NCBI GenBank assembly: GCA_963703045.1
Contig: OY969782.1
Span: forward strand, 2,666,001 to 2,730,000
Length of the DNA stretch: 64,000 bases
DNA from: Miltoncostaea sp963703045
Lineage (GTDB): Bacteria; Actinomycetota; Thermoleophilia; Miltoncostaeales; Miltoncostaeaceae
Reading direction: 5' to 3'
Of the stretch, positions 8,060-15,304 are shown one piece after another. The notes under the pieces are model-generated. The model was not told where the DNA came from. It ran no database searches and worked only from the letters and a program-made list of their open reading frames with translations. Each line of letters starts with the position of its first letter. The stretch's first letter is position 1. The position numbers were made by a program, and so were the translations under genes.

Positions 8060-8824
8060 TCAGGGCAACGGCTTCTCCGTCGGCAGGCCCACGGACCGCC
8101 AGAACCGGCTCACCGCCCCGAAGCGCGGGGCGCGCGCGAAGGCCAGCACCCGGATCTTCTCGATGCTGGTGACGAACCAGACGTCGCCGCCGGCGCGGTA
8201 GCACATCACCCGTCCCTCGCTGGGCGAGCGCCGGCCGAAGCCCCAGGTCGCGTCGCCCGGCACGCTGCCGCCTCCGCCGGCGGGCACGCACTGGCCGCGC
8301 GCCACGGGCACCTTCCAGGCCTCGCGGTAGCGGCCGTAGGCGGCCTCCATCGCCGCCCGCGAGCGGAAGAGCTCGTACGACGACCGCGCCCCGAAGAGGG
8401 CGAGGGTGTCGCAGTCGAGGCCGGCGAGCGCGCCCTTCGACAGACGCCCGGCGGGCTCGCGGGTGCACCGGCGGGCCACGTCGCGGTCGAGCCTCTCGAT
8501 CAGGAACCGCTCGCCGCCGTTCGGGAACCCGTCCGGCCGCTCGACCAGCACCTCGGCCTCCTCCGGAGCGACCTCGGGGGTGGTCGACGCGGTCGCGGCG
8601 GGATCGGGTGTGGTCGGCGCGGTCACGACCGGATCGGGGGTGGTCGGTGCGGTCAGGGCCTCGCCGGACGTCGGGAAGGGGGCGGCCGTGGTGGACGCCG
8701 GCGCGACGCCCGGCGCCGTCATCGCCCCCGGCCCCCACGAGTCCTCGCCGCATGCCACGAGGGCGAGGCAGAGAACCGCCAGCGCGGTCGCCCTCGTCCC
8801 CCGCACCCTCCGATCCCCTCGCAT
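8060..8824 (-). CDS. Thr/Pro-linker lipoprotein, unknown function
   Basis: A 254-residue exported protein I do not recognise. Residues 1-24 are a signal ending in lipobox L-V-A-C. A linker at about residues 35-95 holds repeated T-T-P-D-P units, encoded by a ~33-base tandem repeat at about 8,580-8,665. The C-terminal ~160 residues are a globular domain with four cysteines (near residues 117, 139, 180 and 208) that could form disulfides. Its stop is 21 bases from the LexA box of the next gene downstream on the same strand, and TusA lies upstream after 31 bases, so it could be a distal part of that transcript. Confidence 0.72.
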   Translation of the reverse strand: MRGDRRVRGTRATALAVLCLALVACGEDSWGPGAMTAPGVAPASTTAAPFPTSGEALTAPTTPDPVVTAPTTPDPAATASTTPEVAPEEAEVLVERPDGFPNGGERFLIERLDRDVARRCTREPAGRLSKGALAGLDCDTLALFGARSSYELFRSRAAMEAAYGRYREAWKVPVARGQCVPAGGGGSVPGDATWGFGRRSPSEGRVMCYRAGGDVWFVTSIEKIRVLAFARAPRFGAVSRFWRSVGLPTEKPLP

Positions 8825-8855
8825 CGCACGCTCCCGGTCCCGGTTTCGCGGCAGT

Positions 8856-9098
8856 CTAGGGACCCGCGACGGACGGCCCGATCGTGACCCGCCCGACCCA
8901 TCCCTCGCCGTCGCGCCGCAGCGCGGTCAGCTCGTTGCCGGAGGTGTGGCACCACGCCGGCAGGTCGATCTCGATCAGCGGGTCGTCGGCGAGCAGCTCG
9001 ATGACCTCCCCCGGGGCGGCGGCGCGCGCCGCGCGCGCGACCAGGTGGATCGGCACCGGGCACCACGTGCCGAGGGCATCGACGACCCGCGCGCTCAC
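8856..9098 (-). CDS. TusA-family sulfur carrier protein
   Basis: An 80-residue TusA/SirA-fold protein. The conserved sulfur-carrying cysteine is in the C-P-V-P motif near residue 13, preceded by V-D-A-L-G-T-W. The family passes persulfide sulfur from a cysteine desulfurase to tRNA thiolation or cofactor pathways. The GTG start overlaps the stop of the upstream cysteine-desulfurase-like gene (GTGA), so the two are coupled and probably work together. A second cysteine lies in A-W-C-H-T-S-G. Confidence 0.88.
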   Translation of the reverse strand: MSARVVDALGTWCPVPIHLVARAARAAAPGEVIELLADDPLIEIDLPAWCHTSGNELTALRRDGEGWVGRVTIGPSVAGP

Positions 9099-10267
9099 GG
9101 GGTCAGGGGGCTCATCGCCCGGAGGGCCGCCACCGCGTCGGCGAAGGCGGCGATCGCGTGGTCGACCTCGGCCTCGGCGGTGGTCGCCCGGAGCGTGAAC
9201 AGCACGGCCGAGTGCGTCCAGGGCGGTTCCAGGCCGATGGCCTCGAGCGCCGGCGCCGACTTGCCGGCATGCGCGGTGCAGGCCGATCCCGGCGACACCG
9301 CGACGCCGCGGGCGGCGAGCGCCAGGCACAGGCTCTCGCCCTCGACCCAGCCGGCCGAGACCTGCACGTGGCCGGGGATGCGGCGGTGCGGATCGGGATC
9401 GCCGTTGAGGCGGACGTCCGGCACCGCCAGCAGGCCGGCGGTCAGACGAGCGGCGAGGGCCCGCGCCCGCCCCGACGCGTCGGCCATCCCGGCGGAGGCG
9501 ATCTCGGCCGCCGCGCCGAGGCCCACGATACCGGGCACGTCCTCGGCGCCGGCGCGCTTGCCCGCCTCCTGCACGCCCCCCTCGACGAGCGGGTGCAGGC
9601 GGGCGCCGGGGCGCACCACCAGCGCGCCCGTCCAGGGCGGCCCCCCGATCGAGCCCCCGCCCAGCACGAGGGCGTCGGCGCCGAGGGCGGAGGCGTCGAG
9701 CGGGACCAGCCCGGCCGTCTCGCCCGCATCCACCACGATGCGCGCCTCGTCGCGGGCCGCGCGGGCGGCGCCGATCAGCGCCGGGAGGTCCTGCAGGGTT
9801 CCGATGTCCGGCTGGCCGTGCACCAGGCACACGAGCGCCGTCGTCTCGTCGATGGCCGATCCGAGCGCACCGGCGCCGATGTGCCCCGCCCCGTCGACCC
9901 CGACGATCCGCAGGCGCGCACCGGCGCGCTCGGCGGTGCGGCAGGCCGCGAGGGTGGCGGGGTGCTCGACGGCGCTGGCGACGATGCCGTCGCCGAGCCG
10001 CGCGTTGGCGCTCCTCAGCCCCTTGACGGCCAGGTTGCGGGCCTCGGTGGCGCCGGCGGTGAAGATGACCTGGTCCGGATCGGCCCCCACGAGCGCCGCG
10101 ACGGAGGCACGGGCCCGCTCGAGCGCCTCGGCGGGTGCCCTGCCCCACTCGTGCAGGCTCGACGGGCTGCCGAACCGGGCGTCGAGGTAGGGCAGCATCG
10201 CCGCGCGTACCCGCCCGTCGAGGGGCGAGGCGGCGGCATGGTCGAGGTAGGCGGTCGGCCCGGTCAC
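9095..10267 (-). CDS. Cysteine desulfurase-like protein lacking the PLP lysine
   Basis: A 390-residue fold-type I aminotransferase-like protein closest to NifS/IscS. Retained are Y-L-D-H-A-A-A at the N terminus, F-T-A-G-A-T-E-A near residue 70, the histidine of E-H-P-A-T-L near residue 102, Asp180, and the mobile-loop cysteine in S-P-G-S-A-C (Cys330). Where desulfurases have H-K-x-x-G-P-x-G-x-G-A-L, this protein reads G-S-I-G-G-P-P-W-T-G-A-L, so the Schiff-base lysine is Ser206. The conserved N-N-E-x-G and Q-A-A-G are also changed, to Q-P-D-I-G and E-T-A-G. Classical PLP chemistry is therefore doubtful despite coupling to tusA. The GTG start overlaps the stop of the upstream phosphoesterase gene. 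Confidence 0.87.
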   Translation of the reverse strand: MTGPTAYLDHAAASPLDGRVRAAMLPYLDARFGSPSSLHEWGRAPAEALERARASVAALVGADPDQVIFTAGATEARNLAVKGLRSANARLGDGIVASAVEHPATLAACRTAERAGARLRIVGVDGAGHIGAGALGSAIDETTALVCLVHGQPDIGTLQDLPALIGAARAARDEARIVVDAGETAGLVPLDASALGADALVLGGGSIGGPPWTGALVVRPGARLHPLVEGGVQEAGKRAGAEDVPGIVGLGAAAEIASAGMADASGRARALAARLTAGLLAVPDVRLNGDPDPHRRIPGHVQVSAGWVEGESLCLALAARGVAVSPGSACTAHAGKSAPALEAIGLEPPWTHSAVLFTLRATTAEAEVDHAIAAFADAVAALRAMSPLTP

Positions 10268-10998
10268 CGCCCCTCGGCGAGGCGGTGGGCCAGCAGCGAG
10301 GGCAGCCCGGCCTCGAGGATGGCGTTCTGGGCGGCGGCCACGTCGTAGGGCGTGCGGCGGAACTCGATCGTGCGGGCCTCGGTGTCGTAGAGCGCCCAGG
10401 CGGCGCGCGCATCGTGGTCGCGCGGCTGCCCGACCGACCCCGGGTTGACCAGCCAGCGCCCCTCGGTCAGCGCCAGGGGCTCCTTCGGCGGCGGCACGAC
10501 CTCCTCCATGGCGCCGTCGGGCGTCAGCCTCCACGCCGAGGGCAGGTGCGTGTGGCCGATCAGCGTCAACGCCACCCGGCGGTCCTCGAGCGCGTCGCGG
10601 GCCTGCTCGGCCGAGAGCACGTACTCCCAGACCGGATCGCGCGGGCTGCCGTGGAACATCGGCACCTCGTGGTCGGGGTCGGCGGGCGCGAGCCGGCCCA
10701 GCGTCGCCCGCCCGGCGCGGCCGAGCTTCTCGCGGGTCCAGACGACGGCCTCGCCGGCGACCCCGGCGAAGACGTCGAGCGACACCTGGCCCGTCACGCC
10801 GAGATCGTGGTTGCCGGCGAGGCAGCGCTCGGAGCGGTCGAGGATCGTGCTCAGGCAGTACGAGGGGTCGGCGCCGTAGCCGACCACGTCGCCGACGCAC
10901 CAGATCGCGGTCGCTCCCGCCTCCCGCACGGCCCGCAGGGTCGCGTCGAGCGCCTGCCGGTTCGCGTGGATGTCGCTCAGGATGGCGATGCTCGGCGT
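10264..10998 (-). CDS. Calcineurin-like metallophosphoesterase (start uncertain)
   Basis: About 240 residues of a YfcE/MJ0936-like phosphoesterase. The metal-binding motifs are I-L-S-D-I-H-A-N at the N terminus, V-G-D-V-V-G-Y-G near residue 40, A-G-N-H-D and G-H-T-H. It would hydrolyse phosphodiesters or phosphomonoesters with two bound metals. The coding frame clearly runs into the I-A-I-L-S-D-I-H start of the fold. No ATG, GTG or TTG occurs in frame between there and the promoter region at 11.03 kb, so the true start may be a rare codon (ACG, ATC or CTG). It is first in an operon with the desulfurase-like and tusA genes. Confidence 0.85.
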   Translation of the reverse strand, partial: TPSIAILSDIHANRQALDATLRAVREAGATAIWCVGDVVGYGADPSYCLSTILDRSERCLAGNHDLGVTGQVSLDVFAGVAGEAVVWTREKLGRAGRATLGRLAPADPDHEVPMFHGSPRDPVWEYVLSAEQARDALEDRRVALTLIGHTHLPSAWRLTPDGAMEEVVPPPKEPLALTEGRWLVNPGSVGQPRDHDARAAWALYDTEARTIEFRRTPYDVAAAQNAILEAGLPSLLAHRLAEGR

Positions 10999-11031
10999 GG
11001 CGGGCCCTCCGGGCGCTCGGCTGACGGACGC

Positions 11032-11037
11032 TACGAT
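11032..11037 (+). promoter_or_regulatory. -10 element for a leaderless M48 protease mRNA
   Basis: TACGAT sits so that transcription would start at or next to the GTG at 11044. No ribosome site precedes that GTG, consistent with a leaderless transcript. Confidence 0.55.
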
Positions 11038-11043
11038 AGCCGG

Positions 11044-12342
11044 GTGCGGGGACGGCGGCGCCCACCCATCGGAACGCTGCCCCGGGGACGGCGCGGCCGC
11101 GCCGGGGGCATCGCCGCCGTCGCGGTCGTCGGCGCCGGTGGCATCGTCGCGCTGCTGCGCTGGCGGCTGTGGAGCTCGGGCGTGCCCGACGTGGCCCCGG
11201 CGCCGCTCTCGGACTGGTTCGACCCCGCCGAGCTGGCCCGCAACCGCGACTACCGCCGCGGTGTCTGGACGATGGCCGCCATCGGCGCCCCGCTGGGCGC
11301 CGCGACCGTCGTCGGGGTCGCGCTACTCGGGGGGCGCTGGCGTCCGGCGGTCGTTCGCGCGGCGCGCGCCCGGCCGTGGCGGGCCGGCCTGATCACCGGC
11401 GTGGGCCTGTCGGTCGCGACGACGGCCGTCGCCTTCCCGCTCGCGGCGGCGCGCTACGCGTGGGGTCGCGACTACGGACTCGTGACGCAGCCGGTGCCCG
11501 GCTGGCTACTCGACGCGGCCAAGGGCCTCGGCATCCAGGTGGTGATCGGGGGCGCCCTCGCGGCCGGCGCCGCGGCGCTCATCGCCCGCATGCCCCGCGC
11601 GTGGTGGGCGGTGCTCGCGGCGGTCGTGGCGGCATTCGTCTACGCGATCTCGATCCTCTCGCCGCTGGTGCTCGAGCCGCTCTTCCAGCGCACCGAGCCG
11701 CTGCGCGACCCCGCCCTGTCGGCTCAGGTGCTCGAGCTCGCCGAACGTGCCGGGGTCGAGGCCGACGACGTGAAGGTCAACGATGCGAGCGCGCGCACGA
11801 CGGCGGCCAACGCCTACGTGTCGGGGCTCGGCGGCAGCCGGCACATCGTGCTCTACGACACCCTGCTGAGGGACTTTCCGCGCGACCAGGTGCGGATGGT
11901 CGTGGCGCACGAGCTGGCCCACGTCGAGAAGCGCCACGTGCTCAAGGGCTCGACCTGGGGCGCCGCACTCGCGGTTCCCGCCTGCCTGCTGGTCTTCGCC
12001 GCCGTGGGCTGGCGCACCGGCTTCGGACGTGCGGGCCGCGACGCCGACGGCTGCGACCTGGTGGTGCGCCGGGTGGTCGTCGCCGCCGCGGCGGCCGCGC
12101 TGATCTCGTTCGCGAGCGCCCCCCTCGGCACCTGGGTCAGCCGCGCCTACGAGCGCGAGGCCGAGTGGCGCGCCCTCGGGCTGACGTCCGATGCGGCCGC
12201 CGCGATCGGCCTGCAGCGGGGCCTCGTCGCGCGCGGCCTCGGGGTGCCCGACCCGCCGGCCGCGGTGCGGATCTGGTTCGGCACCCACCCCTCGGCCCTC
12301 GAGCGGATCGGCATGGCCCTCCGCAGTCGGGACGGGGGCTGA
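11044..12342 (+). CDS. M48-family membrane zinc metallopeptidase (Ste24/HtpX-like)
   Basis: A 432-residue integral membrane protease. An Arg-rich start is followed by about six or seven hydrophobic segments. The zinc motif H-E-L-A-H is near residue 290 and is followed by a long helix pair. The N-D-A-S-A-R-T-T-A-A-N-A-Y stretch before it is typical of Ste24-like M48A peptidases, which cleave CAAX or misfolded membrane substrates. The third zinc ligand, a glutamate, is probably in Y-E-R-E-A-E near residue 370. The GTG start gives a leaderless mRNA from the -10 box at 11032. It is divergent from the phosphoesterase operon and immediately precedes rlmH. Confidence 0.9.
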   Translation: MRGRRRPPIGTLPRGRRGRAGGIAAVAVVGAGGIVALLRWRLWSSGVPDVAPAPLSDWFDPAELARNRDYRRGVWTMAAIGAPLGAATVVGVALLGGRWRPAVVRAARARPWRAGLITGVGLSVATTAVAFPLAAARYAWGRDYGLVTQPVPGWLLDAAKGLGIQVVIGGALAAGAAALIARMPRAWWAVLAAVVAAFVYAISILSPLVLEPLFQRTEPLRDPALSAQVLELAERAGVEADDVKVNDASARTTAANAYVSGLGGSRHIVLYDTLLRDFPRDQVRMVVAHELAHVEKRHVLKGSTWGAALAVPACLLVFAAVGWRTGFGRAGRDADGCDLVVRRVVVAAAAAALISFASAPLGTWVSRAYEREAEWRALGLTSDAAAAIGLQRGLVARGLGVPDPPAAVRIWFGTHPSALERIGMALRSRDGG

Positions 12343-12343
12343 G

Positions 12344-12817
12344 CTGGGGCGGCGCGCCCCGCGGCTGCAGATCGTCTGCGTCGGGCGGTTGCGCCCGCCG
12401 CTCGATGCGGCCGGGCGGCTCTATGAGGAGCGCATCGAGCGCATCGCCGGTCTGCGCGTCGACGAGGTGGCCGCCGAGCCGATCCAGCGGGGCGAGCAGC
12501 GCGCCCGCGCCGCGGAGGCCGAGCGGATGCGGGGCCGGCTGCTCCCACGCGCGCTGCGGGTCGCCCTCGACCCCGAAGGCCCCGTTCCGGCGTCGAGCCC
12601 GGCCTTCGCCAGCTGGCTCGAGCGCCGGATGCAGGATCGGCCGGTGGCGTTCGTCGTGGGCGGGGCGGCCGGCGTCGCGCCCGACCTGCTCGACGAGTGC
12701 GACGAGCGACTCTCGCTCGGTCCGCTGACGATGCCCCACCAGCTCGCGCGCGTCGTGCTCGCCGAGCAGCTCTACCGGGCGCTCTGCATCGCCTCGGGGC
12801 ATCCCTACCCGCACTGA
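12344..12817 (+). CDS. rlmH: 23S rRNA (pseudouridine1915-N3)-methyltransferase RlmH
   Basis: About 157 residues, the normal length, of a SPOUT-fold methyltransferase acting on helix 69 of 23S rRNA. The N terminus reads L-Q-I-V-C-V-G-R-L. The C-terminal SAM knot has V-V-G-G-A-A-G and L-S-L-G-P-L-T-M-P-H-Q-L-A-R-V, and the family tail ends S-G-H-P-Y-P-H. No ATG, GTG or TTG is in frame near the expected start. CTG at 12344, next to the stop of the M48 gene, is my guess, and CTG at 12365 is also possible. It is convergent with the lipoprotein gene eight bases downstream. Confidence 0.9.
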   Translation: MGRRAPRLQIVCVGRLRPPLDAAGRLYEERIERIAGLRVDEVAAEPIQRGEQRARAAEAERMRGRLLPRALRVALDPEGPVPASSPAFASWLERRMQDRPVAFVVGGAAGVAPDLLDECDERLSLGPLTMPHQLARVVLAEQLYRALCIASGHPYPH

Positions 12818-12825
12818 CACGCGGA

Positions 12826-13194
12826 TCAGCCCGGCTGCAGGGCCCCCTCGAGACGGTCGTATCGGGCGATCGCGCATCCGTTGGTGCGGGTCGCCTCGAG
12901 GCTCACCGGCCGCCCGGCGACCGTGCCCTCGACGACGATGCGCTCCGGTCCGCCGTAGATCTGGGCGCACACCTCCCCCGGCGCGGGGTCGAGGTCGGGC
13001 AGCAGGGCGACGACCCGGGCGCACGCCTCCCCGCCGGCCGTGCAGTCGAGCGCCCGCGACCCCACCAGTCGCTCGCCGTCGTAGCGGCTGACCGTCAGGG
13101 CGGTCCCGGGAGCGCTCGTCCCCGGCGCGTCGGAGGCGCCGCCGCAGCCGGTCGCGCCGATCGCGAGCACGGCGGCCGCCAGGGCCGCGCCCAC
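12826..13194 (-). CDS. Subtilisin-inhibitor-like (SSI) domain lipoprotein
   Basis: A 122-residue exported protein. The signal ends in A-T-G-C at about residue 17, so it is probably lipid-anchored. The remaining ~95 residues resemble the Streptomyces subtilisin inhibitor fold: a cysteine after a Ser/Arg-rich strand, then A-C-A-R-V, then V-C-A-Q-I-Y-G-G-P, and a final T-N-G-C-A. That is four cysteines in the spacing expected for two disulfides. Many such domains inhibit extracellular serine proteases, but the reactive-site loop here is not obviously conserved. The GTG start has a GGGGAG site. It is divergent from argS with 21 bases between start codons. Confidence 0.7.
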   Translation of the reverse strand: MGAALAAAVLAIGATGCGGASDAPGTSAPGTALTVSRYDGERLVGSRALDCTAGGEACARVVALLPDLDPAPGEVCAQIYGGPERIVVEGTVAGRPVSLEATRTNGCAIARYDRLEGALQPG

Positions 13195-13201
13195 GGCTCG
13201 G

Positions 13202-13207
13202 TAAGCT
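13202..13207 (+). promoter_or_regulatory. -10 element for a leaderless argS mRNA
   Basis: TAAGCT eight bases before the argS GTG at 13216, with no ribosome site between, fits a leaderless promoter. The same 21 bases must also serve the divergent lipoprotein gene. Confidence 0.5.
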
Positions 13208-13215
13208 CCCCGCCC

Positions 13216-14880
13216 GTGCCCGACGCCCCCCTCCTGCGCCCGATCCGCGACGCGCTCGCCGACGCGGCGGCCGCGGTGGTCGGCTCCGCCCCGCCCGCCG
13301 TGCCGCTCGCCCCGCCGGCCTCGCCCGAGATGGGCGACATCGCGAGCCCCGTCGCCATGACCATGGCGAAGGCCGCCCGCCGCCCGCCTCGCGAGATCGC
13401 CGAGGCCGTCGCCGCCCACCTGCGCGCCGACGCCTCCGCGGCGGCCTGGCTGGCCGGGGTCGAGGTGGCGGGCCCCGGATTCCTCAACATCTCCCTCGCG
13501 CCCGGCTGGTTCGCCGGTGCCGTCGCGGCGGTCGAGGAGGCCGGCGACCGGCACGGCGCCGGGCGGGTGGAGAGGCCGCTCGACGTGCTGCTGGAGTTCG
13601 TCTCGGTCAACCCGACGGGGCCGGTGCACGTGGGCCACGCCCGCCAGGCCGCGTACGGCGACTCGCTCGCGCGGCTGCTGGCCTTCGCGGGTCACTCGGT
13701 CACCCGCGAGTACTACGCGAACGACCACGGCCGCCAGATGCGGCTCTTCGGCGCGTCGGTGGCGGCGCGCTACGCGCAGCTCTGCGGCCGCGACGTCGCG
13801 GTGCCGGAGGACGGGTACCAGGGCGACTACGTCGTCGGCATCGCACGAACCGTGCGGGATGAGATCGGCGACGTGCACGCCGACGACGCGCTCACCGCGC
13901 CGGGCGCCCTCGACGTCTTCACCCGGCGCGGCGAGGAGCTGATGCTCGCCGCGATCTTCGGGGAGCTCGACCGCTTCCGCGTGTCGTTCGACCGCGTCTT
14001 CTCGGAGCGGGGCCTGCACGAGGCCGGCCGCGTGACCGCCGGCATCGCGGCCCTGCAGGAGGCGGGCGACGCCTACGAGGGCGACGGCGCGGTGTGGTTC
14101 CGCACCACCGACTACGGCGACACGAAGGACCGCGTGCTGGTGCGCTCGGACGGGGAGAGCACGTACCTCGCCGCGGACGTCGCGTACCACCTCGACAAGG
14201 CGGGTCGGGGGCACGATCGCCTCATCGACGTGCTCGGCGCCGACCACCACGGGTACATCGCGCGCCTGCGGGCGGTGCTCGAGGCGGGAGGGCACGACCC
14301 CGCGGGGCTCGAGGTGAGCATCATCCAGCTCGTCTCGCTCATGGAGCGGGGTGAGGCGAGGAAGATGAGCAAGCGGGCGGGGACCCTGGTGACCCTGGGT
14401 GACCTTCTCGACGACATCGGCATCGACGCCGCCCGCTTCTTCCTGGTCCACCGCAGCCACGAGACCCCCCTCGATCTCGACCTGGACCTGGCACGCGAGC
14501 AGAGCCAGGAGAACCCGGTCTACTACGTCCAGTACGCACATGCGCGCGTGCACAGCATCCTGGCGCAGGCGCCGGACCGCACGGGTGCCGCGCCCCCGGC
14601 GCCGCCCGCCGAGCTCGACCCGGCGGAGCGGGCGCTGGTGATGCGCCTCGCCGACTGGCCGGTCGCGCTGAGCGAGGCCGAGGAGCGGCGCGCCCCGCAC
14701 CGGGTGGCGGCCTACCTCATCGACCTCTCCCGCGACTTCCACGCCTTCTACCACCGGTGCCGGGTGGTGGGGGAGGCCCCCGGGGTCGAGGCCTTCCGCC
14801 TCTCGCTCTGCCGCGCCACGGGCGGAACGATCCGGGCGGGCCTCGGCCTGCTCGGGGTGGAGGCGCCCGAGCGCATGTAG
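13216..14880 (+). CDS. argS: Arginyl-tRNA synthetase
   Basis: A 554-residue class I synthetase that charges tRNA-Arg. The N-terminal additional domain is at residues 1-110 and the HIGH-box equivalent H-V-G-H-A near residue 137. The K-M-S-K motif in R-K-M-S-K-R is near residue 380, followed by the DALR anticodon-binding domain. The protein ends in the characteristic L-L-G-V-E-A-P-E-R-M. Length is normal. The GTG at 13216 is preferred over longer upstream readings because the family N terminus aligns there and a -10 box is positioned for a leaderless mRNA. Confidence 0.97.
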   Translation: MPDAPLLRPIRDALADAAAAVVGSAPPAVPLAPPASPEMGDIASPVAMTMAKAARRPPREIAEAVAAHLRADASAAAWLAGVEVAGPGFLNISLAPGWFAGAVAAVEEAGDRHGAGRVERPLDVLLEFVSVNPTGPVHVGHARQAAYGDSLARLLAFAGHSVTREYYANDHGRQMRLFGASVAARYAQLCGRDVAVPEDGYQGDYVVGIARTVRDEIGDVHADDALTAPGALDVFTRRGEELMLAAIFGELDRFRVSFDRVFSERGLHEAGRVTAGIAALQEAGDAYEGDGAVWFRTTDYGDTKDRVLVRSDGESTYLAADVAYHLDKAGRGHDRLIDVLGADHHGYIARLRAVLEAGGHDPAGLEVSIIQLVSLMERGEARKMSKRAGTLVTLGDLLDDIGIDAARFFLVHRSHETPLDLDLDLAREQSQENPVYYVQYAHARVHSILAQAPDRTGAAPPAPPAELDPAERALVMRLADWPVALSEAEERRAPHRVAAYLIDLSRDFHAFYHRCRVVGEAPGVEAFRLSLCRATGGTIRAGLGLLGVEAPERM

Positions 14881-14934
14881 CCCGGGACCCCGCCACGGGC
14901 TGCCGTACGCGGCGTGGTACCTTTCGGCCTCGTC

Positions 14935-15007
14935 GCGGATGTAGCTCAGTTGGTAGAGCGTCGGCTTCCCAAGCCGAAGGTCGCGAGTTCGAGCCTCGTC
15001 GTCCGCT
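14935..15007 (+). tRNA. tRNA-Gly (anticodon CCC)
   Basis: Complete cloverleaf. The acceptor stem GCGGATG pairs with CGTCCGC, and the D-loop has AGCTCAGTTGGTAGAGC. The anticodon stem TCGGC/GCCGA encloses loop TTCCCAA (anticodon CCC), and the T-arm has GTTCGAGCC. CCA is not encoded. It decodes GGG and is followed by a terminator nine bases later. Confidence 0.96.
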
Positions 15008-15015
15008 TCATCGAG

Positions 15016-15037
15016 AAGGCCCGCTCCGGCGGGCCTT
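15016..15037 (+). terminator. Rho-independent terminator of the tRNA gene
   Basis: Nine-bp stem AAGGCCCGC / GCGGGCCTT with loop TCCG, followed by TCCTC. It lies nine bases after the tRNA. Confidence 0.85.
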
Positions 15038-15230
15038 TCCTCGCTCTCGGCTCGAGCCGGCCGCGGCACTCGCTGCGCCGCCCGGCCACGCCCGGCCGCC
15101 GGCCGCCCCGCCGTCCGGGTGCCGACTGCGCTCATTCCGCCACGGCCGGATGCCGATGCCATCGGGGACGGACACGGAGCCGTGATCCCCCATGACCGAG
15201 ATCCGACCAGAGAGGGCGCAGGTCCCGCTC

Positions 15231-15251
15231 CCGCGTGCCGACGGCACGCGG
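15231..15251 (+). promoter_or_regulatory. Hairpin in the leader of the 16.5-kb surface gene
   Basis: Perfect 9-bp inverted repeat CCGCGTGCC / GGCACGCGG with a GAC loop, 53 bases before the ATG at 15305 and shortly after a GAGAGGGCGC element at about 15214-15223. There is no T-tract, so a control role (attenuation or mRNA stability) is only a possibility. The ribosome site GGGGAGG at 15291-15297 is not sequestered by it. Confidence 0.4.
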
Positions 15252-15304
15252 TCGGATGACCGGCGCGCTGGCGTCGCCGCCCCCGGGGTCGGGGAGGTCC
15301 GTCG

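Noticed and set aside
12697..13215. N-terminal extension of argS upstream of 13216
   Set aside because: It would overlap rlmH and the divergent lipoprotein gene, and the ArgRS family N terminus aligns at 13216.
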